Shown: positions 1 through 8,477, counted from the first letter of the stretch. The stretch: DNA of 30,373 nucleotides from Bacteroidales bacterium (GCA_017461285.1 JAFTYS010000080.1:1-30373); one strand, 5' to 3'. Notes: generated from the sequence alone by a model not told the origin. A program made the numbers and translations.

Positions 1-786
<786 letters not shown>

Positions 787-834
787 TTAAACAGTCAATT
801 GATCGATGTAGACCTAGTTCTACAAAATCGGATG

Positions 835-842
835 CAAATTTA
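835..842 (-). promoter_or_regulatory. -7 box of the gapA promoter
   Basis: Read on the minus strand this is TAAATTTG, matching the Bacteroidota housekeeping sigma -7 consensus TAnnTTTG. It lies about 80 bases upstream of the gapA start codon. Its -33 region must fall near 862-866, overlapping the surE -7 box. Confidence 0.7.
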
Positions 843-864
843 GAAAATTTTATGAATATAATGC

Positions 865-872
865 TATCTTTG
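865..872 (+). promoter_or_regulatory. -7 box of the surE-lpxB promoter
   Basis: TATCTTTG matches the Bacteroidota -7 consensus. Transcription would begin near 879, upstream of the ATG at 894 but downstream of the in-frame ATG at 852. This argues that 894 is the true surE start. Confidence 0.7.
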
Positions 873-893
873 TATGAAAATAATCCATATAAA

Positions 894-1727
894 ATGCGCA
901 TACTTATCACCAACGATGATGGATATCAGGCAAAGGGCATAAAAGTCCTTGCAGAAATAATGAAGAAATACGGAGAAGTGACCGTAATCGCACCGAAACA
1001 CCACCAGTCAGGCATGTCAATGGCGGTGTCCCTCGGATTCAAGCAGATCGCCCACAAGGACTTCGGAAACGGCTGGCACTATGTTGACGCCACCCCTGCA
1101 AGCTGCGTGAAATTCGGTCTGAACACAATGTTCCTTGACAACTTTCCTGACGTAGTGGTATCCGGCATAAACCATGGTTCCAACGCATCCACCGCATCGT
1201 GCTATTCAGGCACCCTCGGAGCAGCGGAAGAAGCGGCGCTAAACGGCATTCCTGCAATCGGAGTTTCGCTTGACACCCTCCATCCGAATGCCGATTTCAG
1301 CGGCGTAGAGCGCTATTTCGGAGAGATATTCGAGAAACTGATGTCCGACCTTCCGAAAAAGTACGGCGTCTATTATAACGTCAATTTCCCTGACATACCC
1401 GCAGACCGGATAAAAGGAATCCGGACAGGATACCAGGGACTTGGCAAATGGATCAGGGAATTCAAGGAATGGGATGTGTCTCATTACAGCAAGTACGGAA
1501 TAACACCGGAGCTTCTCGGCCAGAGTTCAAACCCTGTGCTGGAGGAAGGTGAAGACCTCTACATGATGGTCGGAGAATTCGTTGATGACCCGCGCAACAC
1601 CGATGAAGCCGACCACAGGATAGTGGCAGACGGATACATAAGCCTCGTCGCCCATAATGTCGACTGTACCGACTACGAAGAGTGCAGACGCATTTCTGTC
1701 ATCCTGAACGAAGTGAAGGATCTTTAA
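894..1727 (+). CDS. surE: 5'/3'-nucleotidase SurE
   Basis: SurE is a cytosolic metal-dependent nucleotidase that dephosphorylates nucleoside 5'- and 3'-monophosphates. The protein (277 aa) opens with MRILITNDDGYQAKGI, whose Asp-Asp pair binds the metal. It continues with the family blocks IAPKHHQSGMS and VSGINHGSNA. The reading frame stays open upstream to an ATG at 852, but that ATG precedes the predicted transcription start and the family's conserved N-terminus begins at 894. lpxB follows after 12 bases, so the two are probably co-transcribed. Oddity: the last nine residues (VILNEVKDL) and the stop codon are encoded by a dispersed repeat, which appears to have replaced or extended the native C-terminus. 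Confidence 0.95.
   Translation: MRILITNDDGYQAKGIKVLAEIMKKYGEVTVIAPKHHQSGMSMAVSLGFKQIAHKDFGNGWHYVDATPASCVKFGLNTMFLDNFPDVVVSGINHGSNASTASCYSGTLGAAEEAALNGIPAIGVSLDTLHPNADFSGVERYFGEIFEKLMSDLPKKYGVYYNVNFPDIPADRIKGIRTGYQGLGKWIREFKEWDVSHYSKYGITPELLGQSSNPVLEEGEDLYMMVGEFVDDPRNTDEADHRIVADGYISLVAHNVDCTDYEECRRISVILNEVKDL
1698..1725 (+). repeat. Dispersed palindromic repeat forming the end of surE
   Basis: This 28-base stretch contains ATCCT and AGGAT arms around a GAACGAAGTGAA core. It resembles a dispersed bacterial repeat whose alternative-frame translation, HPERSEGS, recurs in many unrelated annotated proteins; that peptide is encoded here in another frame. In the surE frame it gives VILNEVKDL followed by the TAA stop. 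Only one copy was seen in the window, so its repeat status rests on recognition rather than on internal duplication. Confidence 0.6.
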
Positions 1728-1739
1728 CAAAGAATCATC

Positions 1740-3005
1740 ATGCGTTACTACATCATAGCTGGCGAAGCGTCAGGCGACCTCCACGGTTCAAACCTGATGA
1801 AAGGCATATATTCAGAAGATCCGAAGGCGGAAATCCGCTTCTGGGGCGGAGACCTGATGGAATCGGTCTGGAGCCATTTTCATGGTGGCAGCAGCGGTAT
1901 CCAAAACCGTGCTACCCCCCTGACCGCAGGGGGAGGGGCCCGCGATGAAGTCGTGGGAGGGGTTGTTTCTGACCCCAGCACACACACCGACGGACTGGTA
2001 CGGCATTATAAGGACGGAGCCGTGATGGGATTCGTGGAAGTGGTCGCCAAGGCCCGCAAGCTGCTCGGGAATGTATCATTCTGCAAGAAGGACATTCTTG
2101 AATGGAAGCCTGATGTCGTAATCCTGATCGACTACCCCGGATTCAACTTCAAGATTGCAGAATTCGCCCATAACGCAGGATTCAGGGTATTCTATTACAT
2201 AGCTCCGAAAGTCTGGGCATCACGCGAAGGCCGCATAAAGAAGCTGAAGGCATATGTAGACAAGCTTTTCATAGTATTCCCGTTTGAAAAGCCATATTTC
2301 GACTCGAAAGGCATAGATTACATATACAAGGGCAATCCTCTTGTCGACGCAGTCGACGGCTCTAGAGCGATGAATGAAACCCGCGAAGACTTCTTCGTCA
2401 GGGCGGGACTCGAGAACAAGCCTTTCATAGCCATGCTGGCAGGATCCAGGAAGCCGGAAATCAGCACGATGATGCCGGTACTCACGGAATTTGCAGCAAA
2501 GATGCACGCTCTGCCTCAATATTCAGTATACCAGTTCCTGGTTGCAGGAGCCCCGGCACGCAGCATGAAGGACTATGAGCAGTGGCTCACGGATGAAAAC
2601 AGACAGTACATAAAGGTCCTGTTCGGAGAAACCCAGTCGATAATCCGCCATGCAGAGGCAGGAGTCATCAATTCCGGCACGGCCTCCCTCGAAACTGCCT
2701 TGTTCGGCACCCCGCAGGTTGTAGGATACATCACCAACCCGGTAACATATTGGATAGCACGCAAGATCGTCAAGATCAGATACATAAGCCTCGGCAATCT
2801 GATAGTGGACAGGCTGGCTTTCAAGGAATTCATCCAGGACGACTGCAACGCAGACGCCCTCGTAACAGAAATACGTGAACTGATTGAAAATCAGGAAAGG
2901 AGACAAAAAATGCTGAACGAATACGCAGAAATCCGTTCAGCACTCGGTGGTTCCGGAGCATCATCAGCCGTCGCAAAATCAATGATCGAAGAACTTAAGA
3001 AATAG
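1740..3005 (+). CDS. lpxB: Lipid-A-disaccharide synthase with an in-frame repeat-derived insertion
   Basis: LpxB condenses UDP-2,3-diacylglucosamine with 2,3-diacylglucosamine-1-phosphate to form the lipid A disaccharide on the cytoplasmic face of the inner membrane. Family blocks are MRYYIIAGEASGDLHGSNLM at the N-terminus, then GFVEVV, VVILIDYPGFN, YYIAPKVWA, YKGNPLVD, ALFGTPQVVGY and the C-terminal glycosyltransferase fold. At 421 aa it is about 39 aa longer than the usual 380 or so. The excess maps to residues 44-84, between GGDLMESV and LVRHYKD, where relatives normally have about three residues. This extra segment is rich in Gly, Ala, Thr and Val and covers a GC-rich hairpin repeat at 1914-1964. 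The frame is unbroken and the rest is intact, so the enzyme is probably functional. The stop lies 7 bases from the stop of convergent yggS. Confidence 0.95.
   Translation: MRYYIIAGEASGDLHGSNLMKGIYSEDPKAEIRFWGGDLMESVWSHFHGGSSGIQNRATPLTAGGGARDEVVGGVVSDPSTHTDGLVRHYKDGAVMGFVEVVAKARKLLGNVSFCKKDILEWKPDVVILIDYPGFNFKIAEFAHNAGFRVFYYIAPKVWASREGRIKKLKAYVDKLFIVFPFEKPYFDSKGIDYIYKGNPLVDAVDGSRAMNETREDFFVRAGLENKPFIAMLAGSRKPEISTMMPVLTEFAAKMHALPQYSVYQFLVAGAPARSMKDYEQWLTDENRQYIKVLFGETQSIIRHAEAGVINSGTASLETALFGTPQVVGYITNPVTYWIARKIVKIRYISLGNLIVDRLAFKEFIQDDCNADALVTEIRELIENQERRQKMLNEYAEIRSALGGSGASSAVAKSMIEELKK
1914..1964 (+). repeat. GC-rich double-hairpin repeat, copy 1 (inside lpxB)
   Basis: Hairpin 1 is CCCCCTG-ACCG-CAGGGGG (1916-1933). 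A spacer AGGGG follows, then hairpin 2 with arms CCCGCGA and TCGTGGG (one G-U pair), then AGGGG again. The same order of parts (C5/G5 hairpin, AGGGG, GGCCC-CGA-GTGGG hairpin, AGGGG) recurs at 3752-3792. The whole inserted segment of about 117 bases (about 1869-1992) contains further short inverted repeats. It is read in frame through lpxB without a stop. Confidence 0.75.
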
Positions 3006-3012
3006 CCTTCCG

Positions 3013-3714
3013 TCAAGATCTTTCTCCGAAGATCATCGAACCGATGCGGACGATTGTCGAGCCCATTGAGACGGCTATGGGATAATCGTCCGACATGCCC
3101 ATCGATAGTTCATTGCAGCCGGGGCGGACATTCGGGCTCTCCCCTATCCAGTCGTGAAGAAGCTGCTGCATGTCGAGAAGTCTCTGGAAATCTTCACGGA
3201 TGACATCCTCGTCATCGGTAAATGTCGCCATTCCCATCAGGCCGCAGATCCGCACATTGGCATATACCGTATCACCTGAAATAACATCTGTAAGTTCCTG
3301 TTCCGAGAACCCCTGCTTGGTTTCGTCACTCGATATGAAGCACTCAAGAAGTACATTGATTATCTTGTTGTTAGCGGCTCCCCATCTGTCAATCGCTTCA
3401 AGAAGGCGGACAGAATCAACAGACTGAACCAAAGACACATAAGGCAGCACCATCTTCAGCTTGTTTGTCTGGAGATGACCGATGAAATGCCACTCTATAT
3501 CAGACATATAATCAGGTTCTCCCCTCTCGACACGAATCTCCTCAAGTCTTCGAACCTTGGCAAGAAGTTCCTGCGGGCGGCTCTCTGCAAAGAGCCTCTG
3601 GCCCGCAGCATAAGCCTCCTCAATGGCTTCGAACGGGTGGAATTTAGAAACTGCCACCAACTTTACAGTTGCCGGCAGTTCCCCATTCAATCTCTTGATT
3701 ACTTCTCCTATCAT
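3013..3714 (-). CDS. yggS: PLP-binding protein YggS/PLPBP family
   Basis: A cytosolic pyridoxal-phosphate-binding protein of the YBL036C/PROSC family, involved in PLP homeostasis and with no firmly known catalytic reaction. The protein (233 aa) has the TIM-barrel signatures LVAVSKFHP (PLP lysine = Lys24), EWHFIGHLQTNK, GLMGMATF, LSMGMSDDYPIA and the terminal GSTIVRIGSMIFGER. The start at 3712-3714 (MIGEVIKRL) matches the family length. An upstream GTG at 3753 is in frame but lies inside a repeat and is unlikely. It follows yidC by 101 bases on the same strand, and that gap holds repeat copy 2. It converges tightly on lpxB with no obvious terminator between. Confidence 0.93.
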   Translation of the reverse strand: MIGEVIKRLNGELPATVKLVAVSKFHPFEAIEEAYAAGQRLFAESRPQELLAKVRRLEEIRVERGEPDYMSDIEWHFIGHLQTNKLKMVLPYVSLVQSVDSVRLLEAIDRWGAANNKIINVLLECFISSDETKQGFSEQELTDVISGDTVYANVRICGLMGMATFTDDEDVIREDFQRLLDMQQLLHDWIGESPNVRPGCNELSMGMSDDYPIAVSMGSTIVRIGSMIFGERS

Positions 3715-3751
3715 CTGCGTTATCTTTTCAAATTGCAGGAAGAATAAAGAC

Positions 3752-3792
3752 ACCCCCGGCTAGGGGGAGGGGCCCACGAAGTGGGAGGGGGC
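3752..3792 (+). repeat. GC-rich double-hairpin repeat, copy 2 (yidC-yggS gap)
   Basis: The order of parts is CCCCC-GGCTA-GGGGG, AGGGG, CCCAC-GAA-GTGGG, AGGGG, the same as copy 1 in lpxB and in the same orientation on the plus strand. It lies between the yidC stop and the yggS start, so it is transcribed antisense relative to copy 1. It could attenuate or process the yidC-yggS message, but lacks a T-run typical of a terminator. Confidence 0.75.
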
Positions 3793-3815
3793 CGCTGGAA
3801 TCCACAGTCATCAAA

Positions 3816-5666
3816 TTACTTGCGTTTCTGCTGCTTCTGCATCTGCTCCTGCATCTTCTGGGCTTCCTCAAGCCTCTGCTGCCACTTGGACTTCTGCTTA
3901 GGCTTGTTCGCATTCAACATCATCTCCGCACGCACCTTATCCTCGGTAACGACATACTTGCGGATGTACCATGTCATGATCATAGTAATGATGTTTGAAA
4001 GGAGATAATAGTAGCTGAGGGCTGCAGAAAGGTTGTTACAGATGAAGAACATCATGATAGGCATAAGCCATACGCTCATGAACTTCATTCCCGCCATGTT
4101 CGGGTCGTCCGACATCTGCGACGAAGTCATCTTCGAATAGAAGAACATAGTCAAAGCCATCAGAAGGGCGAAGAGCGAAAGATGGTCTCCAAGAAGCGGA
4201 ATGTTCACTCCGAAATCCCAGATCGAATCGTATGCGCTGAGGTCGTCCGCCCAAAGGAACTTCTGCTGACGAAGCTCGATCGATGCAGGGAAGAAACGGA
4301 ACATCGCGAAAAGGATAGGCATCTGGAGCAGCATAGGCAGACATCCGCCCATAGGGCTGATTCCGGCCTTCTGATACAGATCCATCGTCGCCTGCTGCTT
4401 CTTCATGGCGTCCTTCTCATTCGGATACTTCGCATTGATCTTGTCCATTTCAGGCTTGATCACCTGCATCTTCGCTGAAGACTTATAAGACTTGATCGTA
4501 AGCGGAGAAATAAGAAGCTTGATGAAGAGGGTCATCAGAAGGATCACGAGACCATAATTGCTGATGAATCTTCCAAGGAAGTCAAATGAAGGAATGATGA
4601 TAAGACGGCTGAACCAAGCCACAAGCCATCCTCCGAGAGGAATGATCTTCTCATACTTCTGGTCGTAGCTCTTGAGGGTCTTATAGTCATTCGGTCCGAA
4701 ATAGAACTCATAAGGAAGCACGATATTGTCGGAACCTCCCTGGAAATCAGAACGAAGCTTAGCCGAACATGCCATGAGCTTGCCTTCTGTCTTGTACTCT
4801 TCCTCAGAATAGAAATCAAGGCTGAGGTCCGCAGAAGCGAATTCACTCTTGGATGTCATGATCGCAGAGAAGAACTGCTGCTGGAAGGCGAACCACTTCA
4901 TCTTGGTATCCACTCTCTTGCTTCCATCACGTCCTCTTCCTATGATTTCAGGCTTCTTGTCTCCTGTAAAATAATAGTTCAGCTTCGAATACTGAGTCTC
5001 GTTCTTGAAGCCTTTCTCAAGTCTTGGAACGACCATAGACCAGTCGATGTCGAGCATCGACACATTGCGAGGAATCACATCACCAAGTCCGACAAACGAA
5101 AGCTCGTTCTGGAGCATGTAACCGTCTTCGGCAAGAGCGTACTTCTGCTGTATGTATCCGCCATTCGAGAAAGGCAGGCGCATCACGATAGTCGAATCTG
5201 TATGCTCTGCTACCTGGAACACGAAATCCTTGGTATTGATATTCTCTCCGGCAAAGATGCTCACGCCATACTCGCTGTATCCCGGTTTCATGAGATAGAG
5301 CGCAGTACTGTCGTATGTCATGTAGTCATTTATCTTGACAGAATATGGCTGGGCTCCGCGTGTAGTGAATTCTATCTCAACCTTATCATTTGAAAGCTTG
5401 TAGAATTCTTCTACAGCAAGCCTCGATTCCGTAAGCATGCTGTCCTTGTACGCAGGCATTGTCATCACTTTGACGCCCTGTGTCGTCTTGCCTTCTGCCC
5501 TGTTGATAGAGTCCATGGCCATCGCAGCCATCTGCTCGACTCTTGCGATGGAGTCAAGTTGCGCCTGTGCCTCCACCTGTTTTGTCCACTGTCTTGACTG
5601 ATACCATGAGAATCCGAACATGATCACACCTATCAGTACAAAACCGATCAAATTACTCTTATTCAT
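3816..5666 (-). CDS. yidC: Membrane protein insertase YidC
   Basis: YidC inserts and folds inner-membrane proteins, alone or with the Sec translocon. The protein has 616 aa, the usual length for the Gram-negative form. Membrane segment 1 (residues about 5-20, MNKSNLIGFVLIGVIMFGFS) is followed by a large periplasmic beta-rich domain (about 60-350). The conserved insertase core comes next, about 365-580, including LLISPLTIKSYKSS, GISPMGGCLPMLLQMPIL and later helices. The C-terminal tail is rich in Lys and Gln, consistent with ribosome contact. It sits 17 bases downstream of the DUF349 gene and is probably in one transcript with it. Confidence 0.96.
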   Translation of the reverse strand: MNKSNLIGFVLIGVIMFGFSWYQSRQWTKQVEAQAQLDSIARVEQMAAMAMDSINRAEGKTTQGVKVMTMPAYKDSMLTESRLAVEEFYKLSNDKVEIEFTTRGAQPYSVKINDYMTYDSTALYLMKPGYSEYGVSIFAGENINTKDFVFQVAEHTDSTIVMRLPFSNGGYIQQKYALAEDGYMLQNELSFVGLGDVIPRNVSMLDIDWSMVVPRLEKGFKNETQYSKLNYYFTGDKKPEIIGRGRDGSKRVDTKMKWFAFQQQFFSAIMTSKSEFASADLSLDFYSEEEYKTEGKLMACSAKLRSDFQGGSDNIVLPYEFYFGPNDYKTLKSYDQKYEKIIPLGGWLVAWFSRLIIIPSFDFLGRFISNYGLVILLMTLFIKLLISPLTIKSYKSSAKMQVIKPEMDKINAKYPNEKDAMKKQQATMDLYQKAGISPMGGCLPMLLQMPILFAMFRFFPASIELRQQKFLWADDLSAYDSIWDFGVNIPLLGDHLSLFALLMALTMFFYSKMTSSQMSDDPNMAGMKFMSVWLMPIMMFFICNNLSAALSYYYLLSNIITMIMTWYIRKYVVTEDKVRAEMMLNANKPKQKSKWQQRLEEAQKMQEQMQKQQKRK

Positions 5667-5683
5667 CCGATTAAATTAAAATG

Positions 5684-7483
5684 TTACTCCTGTTCTTCAG
5701 CAGCCTCAAGCTCTCTGATCTGTGCTGCGAGAGCATTCAGTTCGGCCTTAGCCGACTCGATACGCTCCTGCATCTGACTAATGAGCGGTGCTGAATTCTT
5801 CGACATAGAGAAGAATCCGATGTTGTTCTCATATGTCACTATATCCTGCTCGAGCTGATTGTACTTCTGGATAAGCCTGTCCTTTTCAGAAAGCTGCGGA
5901 CGTGCGCCGCGTCCTCTGCGTGCGCCACGGTCCCTGACAGGGAACTTCTCCTGAAGAGCAGCCTTGTATGCCTGGGCGATATTGTCCTTTTCCTTGAACG
6001 GAACGAAGCCGATTTCCTGCCATCTTGCCTGGAAAGCCTTCATTGCCTCATTATCGGCAGCCTCATCACCTGTAAGCACATATGCCTTGATCTCCTCTAT
6101 AAGACGCTGCTTTGCCTTAAGGTTTCCGTAGAAATCATTCTCCGGCTTCGCCTGCTTGTCTCTTTCTGCAAAGAAAGCGTCGCATGCCGCGCGGAATCTC
6201 TTCCAGAGCTGCTCGGACTTCTTTCTAGGAACTGCTCCGATCTCCTTCCACTGCTTCTGGAGAGCTATGAACTGATCGGTAGCCTTCTTCCACTCTGTGC
6301 TTGACGCAAGGGCTTCCGCAGCCTCGCAAAGCGAAATCTTCTTCTCGAGGTTCTGGTTCATGCTGTCCTTATACTCATTGTAGAAATCGCGCTTGCGTGC
6401 ATAGAACTTGTCGCATGCGGCACGGAAACGGTCGTAGATCTTCTGGTTCTCCTTCCTTGAAGCGAAACCGATCGTCCTCCACTCCTTCTGGATATCTTCG
6501 ATCTCCTTTGAGAAGGCATTCCACTGGTTGGAATCTGTCACTTCCCTCTCTGCGATCTCTTCAACCTTCTCGCAAAGAACGGTCTTCTTTGCAAGATTCT
6601 CTGCCTGCTGTTCCTTAAGGCCTTCGAAATATGCCTGATACTTCTTGTTGATCACAGCCGTCGCAGCCTTGAAACGGTCCCAGATCTGATCTCTGAACTC
6701 CTTTGCGACAGGCCCGAACTCCTTCCACTGCTCATGAAGCTTCTGAAGCTCGCGGAAAGCCTCGACAACATTAGGGTTCTCTGCCAGCTTCTCTGCAAAA
6801 GCACAGAACTCCTCCTTCGCCTCAAGATTCTTCTTGAAATCAAGGTCACGGAGCTCGCGGTTGATCTTGACCATATCATAGAACTGCTCGACATAGAGCT
6901 GATATGTCTCGTTTATGTTCCTGTAGTTCTGGGCAGGCACAGGACCGATCGCCCTCCACCTGTTCTGTATCTCACGGAACTCAGGGAATGTCGCATTCAC
7001 ATCCTCCTGCTTTTCAAGAAGGGCCTTCAGGTCGGCGATCACCGCCTCTTTCTGGGCAAGATTGCTCTCCCTCTCCTTCTCGAGCTGCCTGTTGTACTCG
7101 GCACGCTCCTTTCTGTATGCATTATATATTTCCTTGAAGCCGCGCTCGATCTCGGTGAAAGGATTGTCGGTCACTTCTGCTGCTTCCTGTTCTTCCTGGA
7201 CCTCAGCATCTTCAGAAGGTTCAACGACATCTGCCGAAACAAGTCCGGCATCTGCCTTTTCCTTCTGCAGCCTCTTGTAGAAAGCGGCCTTGATGGCTTC
7301 AGCTTCTTTTGACATCTTCATCCTTTCCTCATTCTGCACAAGCTCTTCAAACAGTTTGACAAGCTCTGCGAGGTTCTTTTCTGAGTAATTGACAGCAGGC
7401 TGCGAAGCCTCCTCGATAACGCTCTCAACACTCTCCGGTACATCTGGCATCATTTCGATGTCAGGGTTGATCACTTCACTCAT
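5684..7483 (-). CDS. DUF349 repeat protein
   Basis: A 599-aa, highly charged, mostly alpha-helical protein of unknown biochemical function with five DUF349 repeats. Their hallmark W-(K/R/Q)-x-(I/F)-G motifs lie at Trp176 (RWRAIG), Trp253 (QWKEFG), Trp335 (EWRTIG), Trp412 (QWKEIG) and Trp488 (RWQEIG), a spacing of 76-82 residues. The N-terminal 110 residues are acidic. A short Arg/Gly-rich stretch (about 517-527, VRDRGARRGRGA) suggests nucleic-acid contact, and the C-terminus is predicted coiled coil. No signal peptide is visible. It is first in the operon ahead of yidC. A function in RNA or ribosome biology is guessed from the charge pattern only. Confidence 0.88.
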   Translation of the reverse strand: MSEVINPDIEMMPDVPESVESVIEEASQPAVNYSEKNLAELVKLFEELVQNEERMKMSKEAEAIKAAFYKRLQKEKADAGLVSADVVEPSEDAEVQEEQEAAEVTDNPFTEIERGFKEIYNAYRKERAEYNRQLEKERESNLAQKEAVIADLKALLEKQEDVNATFPEFREIQNRWRAIGPVPAQNYRNINETYQLYVEQFYDMVKINRELRDLDFKKNLEAKEEFCAFAEKLAENPNVVEAFRELQKLHEQWKEFGPVAKEFRDQIWDRFKAATAVINKKYQAYFEGLKEQQAENLAKKTVLCEKVEEIAEREVTDSNQWNAFSKEIEDIQKEWRTIGFASRKENQKIYDRFRAACDKFYARKRDFYNEYKDSMNQNLEKKISLCEAAEALASSTEWKKATDQFIALQKQWKEIGAVPRKKSEQLWKRFRAACDAFFAERDKQAKPENDFYGNLKAKQRLIEEIKAYVLTGDEAADNEAMKAFQARWQEIGFVPFKEKDNIAQAYKAALQEKFPVRDRGARRGRGARPQLSEKDRLIQKYNQLEQDIVTYENNIGFFSMSKNSAPLISQMQERIESAKAELNALAAQIRELEAAEEQE

Positions 7484-7523
7484 AATAATGGAGTTATTGG
7501 TTTATATTTATAATAACATCTTG

Positions 7524-7531
7524 CAAATATA
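7524..7531 (-). promoter_or_regulatory. -7 box of the DUF349-yidC promoter
   Basis: TATATTTG on the minus strand, about 40 bases upstream of the DUF349 gene start and divergent from the trmD promoter. Confidence 0.65.
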
Positions 7532-7565
7532 ACCATATTTTTTAGTAAAACTCGCATCAAAATGC

Positions 7566-7573
7566 TATTTTTG
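7566..7573 (+). promoter_or_regulatory. -7 box of the trmD promoter
   Basis: TATTTTTG matches TAnnTTTG. A TTTAG sequence 20 bases upstream (7541-7545) sits where a -33 element is expected. The predicted start near 7580 leaves a leader of about 25 bases before the trmD ATG at 7605. Confidence 0.65.
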
Positions 7574-7604
7574 CGCGGTAAAGATACAATTGAAACATTT
7601 TACC

Positions 7605-8285
7605 ATGAGAATAGATATACTTACCGTCGTTCCGGAGCTGCTGGAGAGCCCTTTAAGCCACTCCATCGTAGGCCGCGCGATCAGCAAAGGCCTTGTCGAA
7701 ATACATGTCCACAACCTCCGCAAATACGGGAAAGGCCCGCGTCAGCAGGTCGACGACTACAGCTACGGCGGAGACGCCGGAATGGTGCTCATGCTCGAGC
7801 CGGTATACAACATGATCGAAGAGCTCAAGGCGGAAAGAGAATACGACGAGATCATATACATGTCTCCTGACGGAGAGATCCTCAACCAGAACATCTCCAA
7901 CGAGCTTTCGCTGTATCAGAACATCATCATCCTCTGCGGCCATTACAAAGGCATCGACCACCGCATCCGCGAACATCTCATCACTCGCGAGATCTCATGC
8001 GGGGATTATGTCCTGAGCGGAGGCGAGCTTCCGGCCGCAATCCTGGCCGACTCCATCGTCAGGCTCATACCCGGCGCGATCAGCGACGAGACCTCTGCCC
8101 TCAGCGACAGCTTCCAGGACGGTCTCGTGTCGCCGCCGATATACACAAGGCCTGCAGAATTCAACGGATGGAGGGTTCCTGACGTGCTCCTGAGCGGAAA
8201 TCCGAAACTGATCAGAGAGTGGCAGGATGAGCAGGCGATAGAGCGTACAAAACGTCTCAGACCGCACTTATTGACGGATCTGTAA
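7605..8285 (+). CDS. trmD: tRNA (guanine-N1)-methyltransferase TrmD
   Basis: Methylates G37 next to the anticodon of a subset of tRNAs using S-adenosylmethionine, which prevents frameshifting. The protein (226 aa) begins [16 protein letters not shown], the standard TrmD N-terminus, so the in-frame ATG five codons upstream is rejected. Family blocks are [15 protein letters not shown], the trefoil-knot SAM site [16 protein letters not shown], and the tRNA/active-site segment [16 protein letters not shown]. It stands alone rather than in the rpsP-rimM-trmD-rplS operon of Proteobacteria. Confidence 0.96.
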   Translation: MRIDILTVVPELLESPLSHSIVGRAISKGLVEIHVHNLRKYGKGPRQQVDDYSYGGDAGMVLMLEPVYNMIEELKAEREYDEIIYMSPDGEILNQNISNELSLYQNIIILCGHYKGIDHRIREHLITREISCGDYVLSGGELPAAILADSIVRLIPGAISDETSALSDSFQDGLVSPPIYTRPAEFNGWRVPDVLLSGNPKLIREWQDEQAIERTKRLRPHLLTDL

Positions 8286-8306
8286 CATTTTTTTAACAGA
8301 ATCGCT

Positions 8307-8335
8307 TGCAACTATAGATTTTTTACATAAATTTG
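8307..8335 (+). promoter_or_regulatory. Promoter of the candidate small RNA
   Basis: A -33-like TTG(C) at 8307-8309 is followed after 19 bases by the -7 box TAAATTTG at 8328-8335. This is one of the best -33/-7 pairs in the window. It lies 20 bases past the trmD stop and predicts transcription from about 8341. Confidence 0.65.
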
Positions 8336-8340
8336 CATTC

Positions 8341-8458
8341 GACATAACGATTTTATGTCACTAAGACGTTTCTAACCACTAATAATTAATCATCCCAAAA
8401 GGGAAATACACTACACTACTAACTAACCAAAAAATCCCGCAGTGATGCGGGATTTTTT
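8341..8458 (+). ncRNA. Candidate intergenic small RNA
   Basis: About 118 nt with every sign of an independent transcription unit: a good promoter; a perfect 7-bp hairpin GACATAA-CGATT-TTATGTC (8341-8359) exactly at the predicted 5' end; a G-poor, mostly single-stranded A/C/T-rich middle with a small TCCC-AAAA-GGGA hairpin near 8393; and a strong intrinsic terminator. The only ORF is a six-codon MSLRRF, with its ATG inside the 5' hairpin. It could be a trans-acting sRNA or a leader/attenuator for the gene at 8478. I recognise no known RNA family. Confidence 0.5.
8429..8458 (+). terminator. Intrinsic terminator after the candidate sRNA
   Basis: Perfect 12-bp stem AAAAAATCCCGC / GCGGGATTTTTT around an AGTGAT loop. 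It is bidirectional in principle. It lies immediately upstream of the -7-like box of the next gene. Confidence 0.85.
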
Positions 8459-8461
8459 ACT

Positions 8462-8469
8462 TAACTTTA
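8462..8469 (+). promoter_or_regulatory. Probable -7 box of the 8478 gene
   Basis: TAACTTTA, one mismatch from TAnnTTTG, nine bases before the ATG at 8478. It would give a nearly leaderless mRNA. Confidence 0.4.
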
Positions 8470-8477
8470 CCGGCATT

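Noticed and set aside
852..893. Upstream ATG adding 14 codons to surE
   Set aside because: It lies upstream of the predicted transcription start and the family's N-terminus is MRILITNDDG.
1682..1948. Plus-strand ORF containing HPERSEGS
   Set aside because: It is an alternative-frame reading of a dispersed repeat, overlapping surE and lpxB.
3715..3753. GTG-initiated N-terminal extension of yggS
   Set aside because: The start codon falls inside the GC-rich repeat, and the ATG at 3714 gives the normal family length.
6734..7312. Long plus-strand ORF opposite the DUF349 gene (192 codons)
   Set aside because: It is a codon-bias shadow of the real gene; hydrophobic Leu-rich low-complexity translation with no start signal.
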